In this document: piece by piece, positions 46,635-56,455 of the stretch
Layout: every line of letters starts with the position of its first letter
Position numbering within the stretch: position 1 is the first letter of the stretch
DNA from: Desulfogranum japonicum DSM 18378
Lineage (GTDB): Bacteria > Desulfobacterota > Desulfobulbia > Desulfobulbales > Desulfobulbaceae
Assembly (NCBI RefSeq): GCF_000429945.1
Contig: NZ_AUCV01000029.1
Coordinates: forward strand, 1-64,000
DNA length: 64,000 nt
Direction: 5' to 3'
Position numbers and translations under genes: made by a program
Notes under the pieces: generated by a model
Database searches by the model: none
Told to the model about the DNA's origin: nothing
The model's input: the letters and a program-made list of their open reading frames with translations, nothing else

Positions 46635-47477
46635 TTAGCGTAAAAAGTCATCTTTGTTGTATTCAGGATCGGGGTAGGTGTAAAATCCTTGCCCTGACTT
46701 TACGCCCAGTCTTCCTTGTTTTACGTATTGCTGAAAAAAAATGATCCCTGGTAGCCGTAACGGATTTTTTCTTGCACGAACCTTTGTTACTTCAAGGGCA
46801 GTATCCAAGCCAATGGCATCAAGCATACCAAAGGGACCGATCTGCATTCCAGTATTGCCCATCCAGGCTCTGTCAATATCTTCTGCATCTGCCACCCCCC
46901 TGATAACCAGTTCCACAGACTTGTCCATGATTGCATTAAGGATATTGTTATACACATAGGCACTGTGTTCCTTGCGAAGGACAAGGGGGATAAGCCCTAT
47001 TTCCCGGGTAAAGTCAGACAACAGGAGAGGGATCTCATGGTCTGTTTGTTTGTGGGGCATGATATCAACAATATTGGCTCCATTCATGGGCGCATGAAAA
47101 TGGTAGGCGCAGAACCTGTGCCGCAGTCGCATTTTTCTGCTCAATTTTGACGGCAGCAGGTCAGAGGTGTTGGAGCAGATAACCATACGTTCGTTATCGA
47201 AATAATCTTCAATCCAGGCCAGAACGGCCTGCTTAATTTTCATGTTTTCTGTGACAGATTCAATGATCAGATCCGGATTTTTTGAAAGCGCTTGCGTGTC
47301 ATCACAATAGCGAACTGAATTTCTGCCGCAATACTGCTCAATGGCTTTCCGGGCTATACGTAATTGCTCTTTGGAGGTGTCATACACTTCAACATGGATC
47401 CCATGCCTTGCTATCTGTCCAGCGATCTGGATCCCCATGGTTCCTGCGCCAATAATCAATATGTTATTGAAAGTCAT
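46635..47477 (-). CDS. 3-hydroxyacyl-CoA dehydrogenase
   Basis: 280 aa. ILIIGAGTMGIQIAGQIARHG is the NAD Rossmann motif; VICSNTSDLLPSKL and FHAPMNGANIVDIMP contain the catalytic Ser, His and Asn regions of HAD/FadB-type dehydrogenases. The C-terminal domain (YVYNNILNAIMDKSVELV) is complete. It oxidises or reduces 3-hydroxyacyl-CoA. It lies downstream of a tetR gene on the same strand, which may control it. Confidence 0.9.
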   Translation of the reverse strand: MTFNNILIIGAGTMGIQIAGQIARHGIHVEVYDTSKEQLRIARKAIEQYCGRNSVRYCDDTQALSKNPDLIIESVTENMKIKQAVLAWIEDYFDNERMVICSNTSDLLPSKLSRKMRLRHRFCAYHFHAPMNGANIVDIMPHKQTDHEIPLLLSDFTREIGLIPLVLRKEHSAYVYNNILNAIMDKSVELVIRGVADAEDIDRAWMGNTGMQIGPFGMLDAIGLDTALEVTKVRARKNPLRLPGIIFFQQYVKQGRLGVKSGQGFYTYPDPEYNKDDFLR

Positions 47478-47552
47478 TTCTCATCTTTGTTTGTAGAAGT
47501 TTATGAAAAGATTCGTAACTGATCACAGCACAGGTTACGTAATCCCTTACTT

Positions 47553-48131
47553 TCACCTGTGATCCTTTGCGAAGATTCCATACAAAAACTGGTGTACTGT
47601 TCGATCAATCAGGCTTTGGTTTAATTCAACGTAGCCGTTAAGAGATATGCCGATATAGGTATTGGTCATGCCGAGAAAAGTTGCGGCATATGTCTGATGT
47701 TGTTCTTTCATGCTTTGGTTTTGCTCTGCAGCATCGATAAATAGTTTCTCCAATAGCTCCTGCTGTCTGAGACTAAACCCCAATGCCACCTTAAATGCCT
47801 CACTGTGTACAGGGGCAAACCACATGGAAAGCTGCAAGCGGTAAAAAACAGGATTCTTTTTAGCAAAATGAAAATACGCAGAGACAACCCTGCTTAAGCT
47901 CTCCTGTAAATTGCCATTTTTTGCGGTCGCTTCTTCAAGAAGCTGAAACAGCTCACCAAATTTGTTTTCCAGCAAAGCGAGCAATAATCCCTTTTTACTA
48001 CCGAAATAATGATACAGTGTGGGTTTGGTGACCTTGGCCGCGGCCACAATACTTTGCACGCCAACCGCGTCATATCCGTGCAGGGCAAATAACTCCAAAG
48101 CTGAAGATAATATTTTGGCTTGATTATTCAT
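47553..48131 (-). CDS. TetR-family transcriptional regulator
   Basis: 192 aa. ILSSALELFALHGYDAVGVQSIVAAAKVTKPTLYHYFGSKKGLL is the TetR DNA-binding domain; the rest is the helical ligand domain. The upstream region carries a 20-bp palindrome (48167-48186), a likely operator. The 3-hydroxyacyl-CoA dehydrogenase gene is 75 nt downstream, so an acyl-CoA-like ligand is plausible. Confidence 0.92.
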   Translation of the reverse strand: MNNQAKILSSALELFALHGYDAVGVQSIVAAAKVTKPTLYHYFGSKKGLLLALLENKFGELFQLLEEATAKNGNLQESLSRVVSAYFHFAKKNPVFYRLQLSMWFAPVHSEAFKVALGFSLRQQELLEKLFIDAAEQNQSMKEQHQTYAATFLGMTNTYIGISLNGYVELNQSLIDRTVHQFLYGIFAKDHR

Positions 48132-48166
48132 TTTTCCACATCGTGTTTGAGATCAATTTTTAAAAG

Positions 48167-48186
48167 TATACTGACCGGTAGGTATA
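48167..48186. promoter_or_regulatory. Candidate TetR operator, TATAC-N2-ACCGGT-N2-GTATA
   Basis: A 20-bp inverted repeat with 16 of 20 bases symmetrical (both arms TATAC, centre ACCGGT), 36 bp upstream of the tetR start. Location and length fit an autoregulatory operator; binding is inferred. Confidence 0.6.
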
Positions 48187-48189
48187 GTG

Positions 48190-48616
48190 TCAATGTATTT
48201 TTATTCCGTCGATGAATTACAAATCTTGTAATTACCACCAATCCTCAGTATGGGATAACGGACATTGAGGGATAGGAGTGTTAAGTCGTATTAACCGGCA
48301 CCTGGTCTTTTTCTCTATTTTTAATCAAACCGTCTGTATAGACCGGGTTGGAGCATATACACGTGTTATAGAGTAAATGATGAGCGGGTAACGGTTGCCG
48401 ACATAACAAAGGTTGTGCAGTTGTGAGAGAGGGGCTCTCTTCCAAGCTCATTGTAATACGCAAGGCTTGGGATCAGGTAGCTGCTGATGTTCGCAACCAG
48501 TCAATAGCGGTAAATCAGTGATCAGTTCAAGATTGCTGTGATTATTTTGGTGCGTTTGCAGGCTCTGCAGTGATGGGTATTCTGCGATTTACACCAGTTT
48601 ACCTTAATCGGACGTC
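48190..48616. other. No recognised gene
   Basis: Stop-rich in all frames apart from one 60-codon frame without family character. No repeat copy recognised here. Confidence 0.4.
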
Positions 48617-49468
48617 CTACACGTTATAGCCGTATTTAGCAAGGATATCACCTACAGCATCGCTGTTGATAAAGCCCTTGTGTACTTCGCTGATAATAGT
48701 TTGAACAGCACTCTCAGCACTGTTCATCTCTCCATAGCGTGCATCGTCGGGTGTAAGCATGATATAGCTGTGATCGGTGTGGCTATAAACAAGCTTCACA
48801 TCGTTCCCGTACGATTCTTTTAACTGTCGCTCGACGTCGACAACTGCCATGTATTCCTCTGTTTTCCTGCGATAGTAGTCGTCGTCAGATCCTTCAGTTG
48901 TCGGCCTGGACAGAGTGTCTTCAGTCCATTGCCCTGCAGGTGTGAAGAGATCTATATCCATGTATGAGGATGTGGCTCCGGCGGGCAGAGGACCAAGAGC
49001 TATGGATTCAATGACCGTCATGCCCGGAGCGTTCTGTACACTCCCTGGGTCATCGCCGGATACCTTTGCCCCTGGTTCATATGTCTGGGCAAAGGCGGCT
49101 AGCTGTGAAAAAATGCTCTGGCTTTCGGTTGCGGAAACGGTCTCCAGAAGTGATATACCTTCCCGACGGTCCAAACTGTGTCCAGTTGTAATAACGGTTA
49201 TGCCATCGATAAGAACGCTTGTTGGTTCTTGTTCTGCCTGGGTCATAACTGTATTTGCTTCTGCATCCACTCCTTCCACATCATTCTGAATGCTGGAGGC
49301 ATCACTGTTAACTGAGGGCGTGCTGTCTTTTGACGGGGCCATCTTTTGTTGTTCAATCACTGTTTTTTGCAAGATAGTGCCAAAATTTTCAATCGGTTCA
49401 GCTTTTTTCCTGGTAGGGGATGAAGCTGAAAATAGACCGGCAGTGGCACTTGTTGTGGAAATCGTCAT
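48617..49468 (-). CDS. Unknown protein with disordered N-terminus (283 aa)
   Basis: AAGGGG precedes the ATG. Residues 1-80 are low-complexity with Ser/Thr/Ala/Gln; the rest is moderately ordered with acidic patches and ends in KGFINSDAVGDILAKYGYNV. Together with 42810, 43373 and 44290 it forms a set of proteins with the same general layout; direct sequence similarity is low. No signal peptide. Function unknown. Confidence 0.6.
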   Translation of the reverse strand: MTISTTSATAGLFSASSPTRKKAEPIENFGTILQKTVIEQQKMAPSKDSTPSVNSDASSIQNDVEGVDAEANTVMTQAEQEPTSVLIDGITVITTGHSLDRREGISLLETVSATESQSIFSQLAAFAQTYEPGAKVSGDDPGSVQNAPGMTVIESIALGPLPAGATSSYMDIDLFTPAGQWTEDTLSRPTTEGSDDDYYRRKTEEYMAVVDVERQLKESYGNDVKLVYSHTDHSYIMLTPDDARYGEMNSAESAVQTIISEVHKGFINSDAVGDILAKYGYNV

Positions 49469-49806
49469 GACAATACCCCTTAATTATTAGCAATGATGTA
49501 AAGTGTTGCAGGGTCAGGGTAAAAGGGAACATACGCGGAAAAAGTTTCTCCGGCACTTTTTTGATAGTGCAGACAGCGCTGACCTGTTGGGCTTATCGGC
49601 TACGAAATAAAATTCTTTATGGAGGGGAACAATTTAGAGGTGTGAGGAGCATCAGGATATTAGGTTGGATAGCCAAAAGAAAATAAAGGTCTATTACATA
49701 AACCTGTTGTCTAAGCTATGCCAGGTACTGTAAGGTACAGCGTATTAAGGGGGAAGGGTGTATAAAAGCTGTAGTGTCAGCGCTATGTTTATGGGAATAC
49801 AACCTT
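49469..49806. other. No recognised gene
   Basis: Intergenic between divergent genes; I see no convincing frame or repeat copy. Confidence 0.4.
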
Positions 49807-50316
49807 ATGACCGCCTTTTTTGCTTCACAACTTTTGGTCGGCCTGGCTATCTGCACGGATTTGCTGTCCTTTCAATTCAAAGAGCGTGAACGGGTTCTTT
49901 TTTGCCTGGTCATTTCCTGTGTCCTGGTCTCTTTTCACTTCATGCTACTGGGACATTGGACGGCAGCGTGCCTGGGATTGCTCGGGTGTGTGCGTTTTAC
50001 AGTATGCTGTTTCACCACTTCCACCCGTTTCATGTTGCTTTTTCTTGTTGTTTCCTTGGGCATAAGTCTCCTGACATGGGCAGGGACGTTGAGTTTATTG
50101 AGCACTGCCGCTGTGGCCTGCAATACTATAGGTGCGTTTTGTGGGAATGACCGCCGCTTACGCGAAGTGATGTTTGCCGGTACCTTGCTGTGGTTGATAC
50201 ATAATTGTCTGGCTGGATCTCCGACAGCCGTATTACTTGAAACAATTTTTATAAGCAGCAATATCATTGGTTACTATCGTTATTATTTGCGTAAACCAGA
50301 GTATACCATTGCGTAG
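49807..50316 (+). CDS. YgjV-like inner-membrane protein
   Basis: From ATG 49807, 169 aa (an upstream in-frame start at 49774 adds 11 residues). Four to six membrane segments; LLSFQFKERERVLFCLVISC and the LGHWTAACLGLLGCVRF region match the YgjV family of unknown function. Monocistronic, followed by a small unknown gene after 98 nt. Confidence 0.75.
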   Translation: MTAFFASQLLVGLAICTDLLSFQFKERERVLFCLVISCVLVSFHFMLLGHWTAACLGLLGCVRFTVCCFTTSTRFMLLFLVVSLGISLLTWAGTLSLLSTAAVACNTIGAFCGNDRRLREVMFAGTLLWLIHNCLAGSPTAVLLETIFISSNIIGYYRYYLRKPEYTIA

Positions 50317-50414
50317 TTTATACACTCTCTGCTGTTATCGAGGCGCAGGCATGCGGCAGTTGGTATCTTAGCGGTAACCATGCAAAATCTATCTGAAAAT
50401 CTTGAGAGGGAAAT

Positions 50415-50648
50415 ATGCTGCATGATGCGCTTTTGGAGCGATTGGATATTGAATTTTATACCAATCTCAAAGAGCTTTTTATCGTTGCAGTGGGTGTAGA
50501 GCAAGTACCGAAAGATTCACTCGTTGCCATAGAGAACCATGCTACGGCCAAGCATTGGTTTGATTCGTTGGACATTGAAGCAAAACAACGGGTGATTGCG
50601 TATTTAACCTGCAAGAGCAGCTGTTCGACCCGGTTTTGTACGTTGTAA
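50415..50648 (+). CDS. Small unknown protein, 77 aa
   Basis: GAGAGGGAA precedes the ATG at 6 nt. Composition is normal and mostly helical (LLERLDIEFYTNLKELFIVAVGV, HWFDSLDIEAKQRVIAYLTC) with three Cys near the end. No family recognised, but the start signal and length support a real gene. Confidence 0.5.
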   Translation: MLHDALLERLDIEFYTNLKELFIVAVGVEQVPKDSLVAIENHATAKHWFDSLDIEAKQRVIAYLTCKSSCSTRFCTL

Positions 50649-50862
50649 GTGTTAAAAGAGATTTTGTTAAAGGATTGCAACCCATCCATTCGTGTCTATA
50701 GTGTCTCTACTGAGATGTCTTTCTATATAGTGCTGACCGGAATCTAAAAACGGTATATCTCTGTTGTTCATGTCGGCTATAACTGGCAGTTCTTCATGTT
50801 CAGGCGTTGGGATACCGCAGGTCGGTTTCTTATTCAGGGCTTCAATGAGACAGGAGGTGGCC

Positions 50863-51306
50863 ATGCCCGGATGTAATGTATTCAATCAGGAACATCAGAT
50901 GCTCCTGGTGCATTTTTACGGCATTGTAACAGCGGACGATCTCGAATTGCAGGCAGTATCTGTACTTTCAAATCCAGACTTTACTCATTCCACACGAGAA
51001 TTAATCAGTTTTGCAGATGTTGAGGGTTTTGCTCCGGATGTTGATATTGAACGATTAGCAGAAATCATTGCCCTGCATAAGAAACAGGTAGAAAAATATC
51101 CCGATATTCAAGTAGCCATTTTTGCCCCGGGAGGATTGGCGTTTAACTTGGCGATGCTTTATAAGCAGCAATCGGAACGTCTTGGAAGCAAAGGGGAAAT
51201 AAAGGTTTTCACAGAAAGAGCAGAGGCTGTAACTTGGCTTGGCGGAAGCCCTGCGGAGTGGAATCTCCTGCTCGACAGAATGGTGAACATCTGTACTTTT
51301 CGTTAG
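50863..51306 (+). CDS. STAS/SpoIIAA-like protein, 147 aa
   Basis: AGGAGGTGGCC precedes ATG 50863; earlier in-frame starts lack one. The beta-alpha pattern (MLLVHFYGIVTADDLELQAV, ELISFADVEGF, VAIFAPGGLAFNLAMLYKQQ) is like the SpoIIAA/STAS-related small domains that bind anti-sigma factors or lipids. The family is uncertain. It ends 5 nt before a family C repeat. Confidence 0.6.
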   Translation: MPGCNVFNQEHQMLLVHFYGIVTADDLELQAVSVLSNPDFTHSTRELISFADVEGFAPDVDIERLAEIIALHKKQVEKYPDIQVAIFAPGGLAFNLAMLYKQQSERLGSKGEIKVFTERAEAVTWLGGSPAEWNLLLDRMVNICTFR

Positions 51307-51310
51307 CATC

Positions 51311-51503
51311 TGTCCATAAATGGTCCTCCCGGAGTCTTGTTCCTCGCTCCCGGAACGGTAGCTGTGTTACCTGCAAAATTATATCTTCGAAGGTAAACGT
51401 TGACTTGGTGTCAATTTTATGCCTGCGATACAATTTATCGCAGGCATGTATCACAATTCCAGCCAATTGCTCTCTGGCAACGAGGCTTGCCGGGAGGTAT
51501 ACC
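51311..51503. repeat. Repeat family C, copy 3 (divergent)
   Basis: Starts TGTCCATAAATGG with CTCCCGG, ends CCGGGAGG; an inner hairpin GCCTGCGATA-N5-TATCGCAGGC at 51421-51445 matches the GCAATTTATCGCATGCC region of copy 2. It reaches to the lipoprotein gene on the right. Confidence 0.65.
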
Positions 51504-51934
51504 TATTTCATGATGAGATCTTTTGAGTTTATATTGTAATTAAGGAGATATGCTTTCTCATCTTGGATTCTAAACAGAAAGGATTCTTTAGCTTGCCCCT
51601 CTTGAAATGTTGTCTCTTGTGTTAAAGATACGTAGGTTTTCAGATTATGGGTGTTAACTTTCCACCCTACGTTTTTACTCTCTGTTTCTTCCCCAAGTTT
51701 TTGGCGGACAACCATCATAAAGTCGAGAAACTCTTTTCTTGGTGTTGATTTCTTAAAATCTTCATGTGCCTGATCATAAATCAGTTCAAAATTTGGCGAA
51801 TTATAGTTCCTATAAAATTCAGCTAAAGCTTGTTCTGCTTTTGGTTTACCTTCAGAAAAATTTGAACAGGAAGATATAAAGAGGGAAAGTATCAGTATGA
51901 TTGACGTTGATAAGAGTGTGGGTGTCAGTCTCAT
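51503..51934 (-). CDS. Putative lipoprotein, 143 aa
   Basis: ATG 51934 has AAGGA 6 nt upstream; an ATG at 51949 lacks one. A lipobox ISSC follows a hydrophobic stretch. The mature part (AEQALAEFYRNYNSPNFELIYDQAHEDFKK, KVNTHNLKTYVSLTQETTF) resembles the NTF2-like DUF3887/DUF4019 families of extracellular proteins. Function unknown. Confidence 0.65.
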   Translation of the reverse strand: MRLTPTLLSTSIILILSLFISSCSNFSEGKPKAEQALAEFYRNYNSPNFELIYDQAHEDFKKSTPRKEFLDFMMVVRQKLGEETESKNVGWKVNTHNLKTYVSLTQETTFQEGQAKESFLFRIQDEKAYLLNYNINSKDLIMK

Positions 51935-52866
51935 TTCATTCCTTGTCATTGGTCACGGGGTATAATAACAGTATTTTTCCATTTATCGTAACTGTTCAGG
52001 TGGGGTACGAATAAGCTTGAATAACTCCCATATTTGTAGCCAGTACCATTGCGTATCAGTATTCCTTTTGTAATTGTGCAGCTTTTCCTTTTTTTGCATT
52101 ATTAAAAATCGGCAGACAAAATAAATATAATGATTCCAGAGTCTGCATTTCCTTCAACCCTCCCTAGGAGATCCATCACAACAAAAAATGCCGATGAGAT
52201 TAAGGCAAATACCGACTAAGAACATCAATATTCTTTCTACTGGCTCTCAGTTTTTGCCAGATTGTTTATCTTTCAATTTTCAGAATTTTTTTAAGCATAG
52301 TAAAATAAACGTTTTTCTCCCTCTTAAGAAAAAGTCGGTTATTTGTCACGATGAAAATTTTGGAAAGCTGGTGGTGTGTTGGCTGTATAATGTCGGTATC
52401 TCGTTGAAAATACGGGTAAAGTGGCCTGAATGCACTGTGCGGAGCAAAATAACTGTGGAAGCACCTGCACTGCGGTGGCAATAAATGTAGCATTTCCCTG
52501 TCTTCAATGTGTTCAGTCTCTTGCAACTCTGCAAACAATCATTTACAGTAGCTTCCGTTTCTTAGGAGCACGTTTGAATGACTGATGGTCTATCTGCCCG
52601 TAGAGAGCCCGGTGTGAACTGAGTATGTCTGGTGTGCTGGTACATCTGGAACAGTTATCAAGGAATGTGAGAATTGCGGGCCATGTTTGATTATGGAGAA
52701 GTGTTCAAGCTTCTTGTGACTGGCAGCAAAACATTCTGTGCCGTGCGCCACATCAGTATTGAACTATTTGTAACCGTTGATGAAATGATTCAACGAATCA
52801 TACTTATTGAGCATCCCCGGAGGGGAATGATATTCGGCTGCTTTCAGCCTGCACAGCATTATAGCC
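51935..52866. other. Long gene-free stretch before purU
   Basis: Two overlapping antiparallel frames (52188-52484, 52266-52538) are open but have no start signal or family character, and a 67-codon frame runs into purU. I see no repeat copy or RNA gene. It may be decayed accessory sequence. Confidence 0.4.
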
Positions 52867-53748
52867 ATGGAAAATAATGATACAGGCGTTAAGCCATCTT
52901 CTGCCATACTTCTCATTCACTGCAGTGACAGCAAAGGTATTATTGCTTCTGTAAGTGAGTTTATTTTTAAAAACAACGGGAATATCACCAATCTGGATCA
53001 ACATGTCGATACGAGCCAAGGCGTTTTCTTTATGCGTATCGAATGGGATCTGGAAAATTTTATCATTCCGGATGATAAAATAGGAGAATACTTCCAAGTC
53101 CTGATAGCCAGCAAATATAATATGCAGTGGAATCTGCATTTTTCTCATTATGTGCCGAAAATGGCATTGTTTGTGTCTAAATTACCCCACTGCTTTTATG
53201 ACATCCTCGCCCGTTGGCAATCCAACGAAATTACAGTGGATATCCCACTGGTTATCAGCAACCATAAGGATATGCAACCGGTTGCCGAGCAGTTTGGTAT
53301 TCCTTTTTATCATTTTGCCGTCAACGGTTCCAGTAAGAAGGAGATTGAGGAAGAGCAGCTTGCGCTTCTTGAGGAGTATGATGTTGATTTTATTGTTCTT
53401 GCCCGCTATATGCAGATACTGTCAGCAGATTTTGTGGGACATTTTAGAAATAAAATCATCAATATTCACCATTCCTTCCTGCCAGCTTTCCCCGGCGCCA
53501 AGCCCTACCATTCAGCATTTGAACGTGGCGTAAAAGTTATCGGCGCAACCAGCCACTACGTTACAGCAGATTTGGATGGAGGACCGATCATTGCCCAGGA
53601 CGTCATACAGGTCAGTCATGCGGACTCTGTACATGATTTGGTGCGTAAAGGAAGGGATCTGGAAAAAGTGATTCTGTCACGTGCCATTTATCATCATCTT
53701 AAACGACAGACTCTGGTCCATCAGAACAGGACCATTGTTTTTACCTGA
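52867..53748 (+). CDS. purU: Formyltetrahydrofolate deformylase
   Basis: 293 aa. N-terminal ACT domain (AILLIHCSDSKGIIASVSEFIFKNNGNI, about residues 13-85) and a C-terminal formyltransferase fold with NIHHSFLPAFPGAKPYHSAF and GATSHYVTADLDGGPI, which hold the catalytic Asn, His and Asp of PurU. It hydrolyses 10-formyl-tetrahydrofolate to formate, feeding PurT or one-carbon balance. No ribosome-binding site is clear before ATG 52867. Confidence 0.92.
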   Translation: MENNDTGVKPSSAILLIHCSDSKGIIASVSEFIFKNNGNITNLDQHVDTSQGVFFMRIEWDLENFIIPDDKIGEYFQVLIASKYNMQWNLHFSHYVPKMALFVSKLPHCFYDILARWQSNEITVDIPLVISNHKDMQPVAEQFGIPFYHFAVNGSSKKEIEEEQLALLEEYDVDFIVLARYMQILSADFVGHFRNKIINIHHSFLPAFPGAKPYHSAFERGVKVIGATSHYVTADLDGGPIIAQDVIQVSHADSVHDLVRKGRDLEKVILSRAIYHHLKRQTLVHQNRTIVFT

Positions 53749-53881
53749 CCGGGCTACTCTTTGTACCTGATCACAGACTCCACGGAGTCTACACTTAGCT
53801 GCGTAAAATATGAAGTACCTGTAGTCAGTTACAGTGCTGAGGCATGTGAAATCAAGAAGAGACAGTCTCTGTGATGAGTCG

Positions 53882-54166
53882 CTACTCTTGTGTCGAGAGT
53901 GTCTGCTCCTCAAAGGCGTGAAACTCAAGAGTTCCGTCGAAAAGTTGAAAACTTCCGAGGTAGTGGCCAGGGTCATCTGGTAGCTCCGTCCCTGTTGCGT
54001 ACAGGGCCAGACTTTTGAGTTCTGTATCCTTTTCCGGGTCAACCAGTGCCCAGAGAACCGGCGTATCCTCTCCTTTCGCATCTACGCCAAGTATACGACT
54101 TCCTGTGGGGAGTTTAATGGTCTGGTGTTTGTTGGGCTGGAGGTGATATTTACGTATGGTTTTCAT
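53882..54166 (-). CDS. DUF7352-like small protein, 94 aa
   Basis: A beta-rich sequence: KTIRKYHLQPNKHQTIKLPTGSRILGVDAKGEDTPVLWALVDP and HYLGSFQLFDGTLEFHAFE. This resembles an uncharacterised family (DUF7352) seen in phages and bacteria. No clear Shine-Dalgarno. Stands alone, divergent from transketolase. Confidence 0.6.
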   Translation of the reverse strand: MKTIRKYHLQPNKHQTIKLPTGSRILGVDAKGEDTPVLWALVDPEKDTELKSLALYATGTELPDDPGHYLGSFQLFDGTLEFHAFEEQTLSTQE

Positions 54167-54428
54167 TGCGTATTATGTACGTGGAGGTTCATGAATGGAA
54201 TTCCGATATTCCTGTATACCAGAATCCTATTGAATATACAGAGGTTTTTTTGCGCACATTGCCTGGAGCAATACGGTCTGACCAAAAAGTGCAGATCTCT
54301 TTGATTTGGCAGAAAAACCTTGTTGCGGATTTTGATATTTCTGGTATCAGTGCTGTTACTTGTATTCCGTAGGGAATCCCGAGAGAGCATCTACTCTGTA
54401 TCTTTTTATTTACCCCATAGGATGGATT

Positions 54429-56318
54429 ATGACTTTTCCCATTGATTTATCAACATATACTCCGCTTGAATTCAATCTGACTCAACAGGGCTTGAGCGAC
54501 GAACAACGAAGTGCTTTGCTCAGTAATATCAACCTTGTTCGCGATTCCATCGTGTTTTTTACAGCCCTTGCAAATACGAAAGGACTTGGCGGCCATACAG
54601 GTGGTGCATATGATATCGTTCCTGAATTGCTTATCGTTGACGGATTCATGCGCGGAACCGATAGCTGTTACCCCGTGTATTTTGATGAGGCTGGTCACCG
54701 GGTTGCCATCCAATACATGATGGCTGCACTTAACGGCCACAATACCATTGAATCTCTGCTGCATTATCGGGAATTCAATCAGGGATTGTATGGGCATCCG
54801 GAGCGTAACGATGAAGATGGTATCTTTTTCAGTTCCGGCAGACTGGGGCATATGTGGAGCTATGTGAACGGTATAGCTGAGGCCAATCCGGATAAAACCG
54901 TCTTCATGTTTGGCAGTGATGGTTCCCAGCAGGAGGGTGATGATGCAGAGGCTGCCAGGTATGCTGTGGCACGTAAACTCAATGTCAAATTGCTCATCGA
55001 CGATAACGATGTAACCATTGCCGGGCATCCCACTGAGTATATGCAGGGCTACGATGTCATGGCAACCCTTGGTGGACACGGCCTGTCCGTGCAAGAGTGT
55101 GCAGGTGAAGATATCGATGCGCTGTTTGCCAGAATCCAGGAAGCCATCGCCGGTCAGGGACCCGCGGCTGTGGTCTGCAAAAGACTGATGGCAGTTGGTG
55201 TGCCCGGCATTGAAGGGCTGCCCAAGGGCCATGATGTAATACCTGTGGATATGGCCATCGAGTACCTGAAGAGCAAAGGGCATGATGCGGCTGCGGCCAT
55301 GCTGGAAGCCGGTGCCCCGAAAAAAGAGAAAGCTGTGTATCTTGGCAGTAGCGAAGAGTCTGGAAAAAATAGGGATGCCTTCGGCAAGATCATCTGTGAT
55401 ATTGTTGCCGGCATGGACGATCCCAAATCCAAGGTCATTGTTGTGGATTCAGACCTGGAAGGTTCCTGTGGCTTACACCATATTCGTAAAAATGTTCCTG
55501 AGATTTATGTGCATGGCGGAATCATGGAGCGCAATAATTTTTCCGTGGCCGCTGGTTTTGGCGCGGAAAAAGGCAAACAGGGTATTTTCGGCACCTTCTC
55601 CGCTTTTCAGGAGATGGTTATCTCCGAAATCACCATGGCCAGGCTGAACAATGCCAATGTTCTTGCTCATTTTTCTCACTCGGGCGTGGATGACATGGCG
55701 GATAACACCTGTCATTTCGGAATTAATAATCTGTTTGCCGATAACGGCCTTGCCGAGCACGATACAACACGGTTGTATTTTCCGGCAGATACCCTGCAAC
55801 TTGAAGCGGTGTTGAAAACCGTTTTCCATGATAGTGGCCTTCGGTTTATTTACTCCACCCGATCTGCCACCCCTTACATCCTGAACGAAGCAGGTGAAAA
55901 ATTCTATGGCGAAGGCTATACCTTCACCCCTGATAAGGATGAGGTAGTACGAGAAGGTGATGCCGGATACATCATCTCTTATGGAGAGATGCTCTACCGC
56001 TGTCTGCATGTAGTCGAAGAACTGAAAAAAGAAGGCATCAATGTAGGACTGATAAATAAGCCCGTTCTCAATGTTGTGGATGAGGAGATGCTGGCCAAAG
56101 TTGGTTCCAGCCCGGCAGTGCTGGTTGTGGAAACCCAAAACGCAAAAACAGGATTAGGCAGCAGAATGGGCTCCCAGCTGCTTGAGCGTGGTTTGTGCCC
56201 TAAATTTGCACATCTGGGTACCTGGAAAGATGGCGCTGGCGGATTATCAGAACAGATTCCATATCAGGGTATGGGAACCGACGATATCAAAGAGAAAATT
56301 CTCAGCCTTATCAAATAA
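54429..56318 (+). CDS. tkt: Transketolase
   Basis: I start at ATG 54429, with AGGATGGATT upstream, for 629 aa. Thiamine-diphosphate motifs: GLGGHTGGAYDIVPELL near the N-terminus, GSDGSQQEGDDAEAARYAVARKLNVKLLIDDND (G-D-G-type motif), then the Pyr domain (VHGGIMERNNFSVAAGFGAEKGK) and the C-terminal domain. It links the pentose phosphate and glycolytic pools. The 629-aa length is normal. A strong terminator follows at 56456. Confidence 0.92.
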   Translation: MTFPIDLSTYTPLEFNLTQQGLSDEQRSALLSNINLVRDSIVFFTALANTKGLGGHTGGAYDIVPELLIVDGFMRGTDSCYPVYFDEAGHRVAIQYMMAALNGHNTIESLLHYREFNQGLYGHPERNDEDGIFFSSGRLGHMWSYVNGIAEANPDKTVFMFGSDGSQQEGDDAEAARYAVARKLNVKLLIDDNDVTIAGHPTEYMQGYDVMATLGGHGLSVQECAGEDIDALFARIQEAIAGQGPAAVVCKRLMAVGVPGIEGLPKGHDVIPVDMAIEYLKSKGHDAAAAMLEAGAPKKEKAVYLGSSEESGKNRDAFGKIICDIVAGMDDPKSKVIVVDSDLEGSCGLHHIRKNVPEIYVHGGIMERNNFSVAAGFGAEKGKQGIFGTFSAFQEMVISEITMARLNNANVLAHFSHSGVDDMADNTCHFGINNLFADNGLAEHDTTRLYFPADTLQLEAVLKTVFHDSGLRFIYSTRSATPYILNEAGEKFYGEGYTFTPDKDEVVREGDAGYIISYGEMLYRCLHVVEELKKEGINVGLINKPVLNVVDEEMLAKVGSSPAVLVVETQNAKTGLGSRMGSQLLERGLCPKFAHLGTWKDGAGGLSEQIPYQGMGTDDIKEKILSLIK

Positions 56319-56455
56319 TCTGCAGATATGGACTTTCAGAAGGATGAAGCGTGAGGAGGGGACAAGCAGGATGGTGTTACCCTGCTCCTTGTAAAAGTTT
56401 GTTCTGAGTTTCGTTCCTCTGAAAGTAGGCGTGAAGTCTGTACTGTTGAAGCTGA

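Noticed and set aside
52188-52538. Two antiparallel frames of about 90-98 codons
   Set aside because: They overlap one another, lack start signals and have AT-rich, low-information sequence.
54175-54372. A 65-codon plus-strand frame between DUF7352 and transketolase
   Set aside because: Plausible composition but no ribosome-binding site or known family; it overlaps the divergent promoter space.
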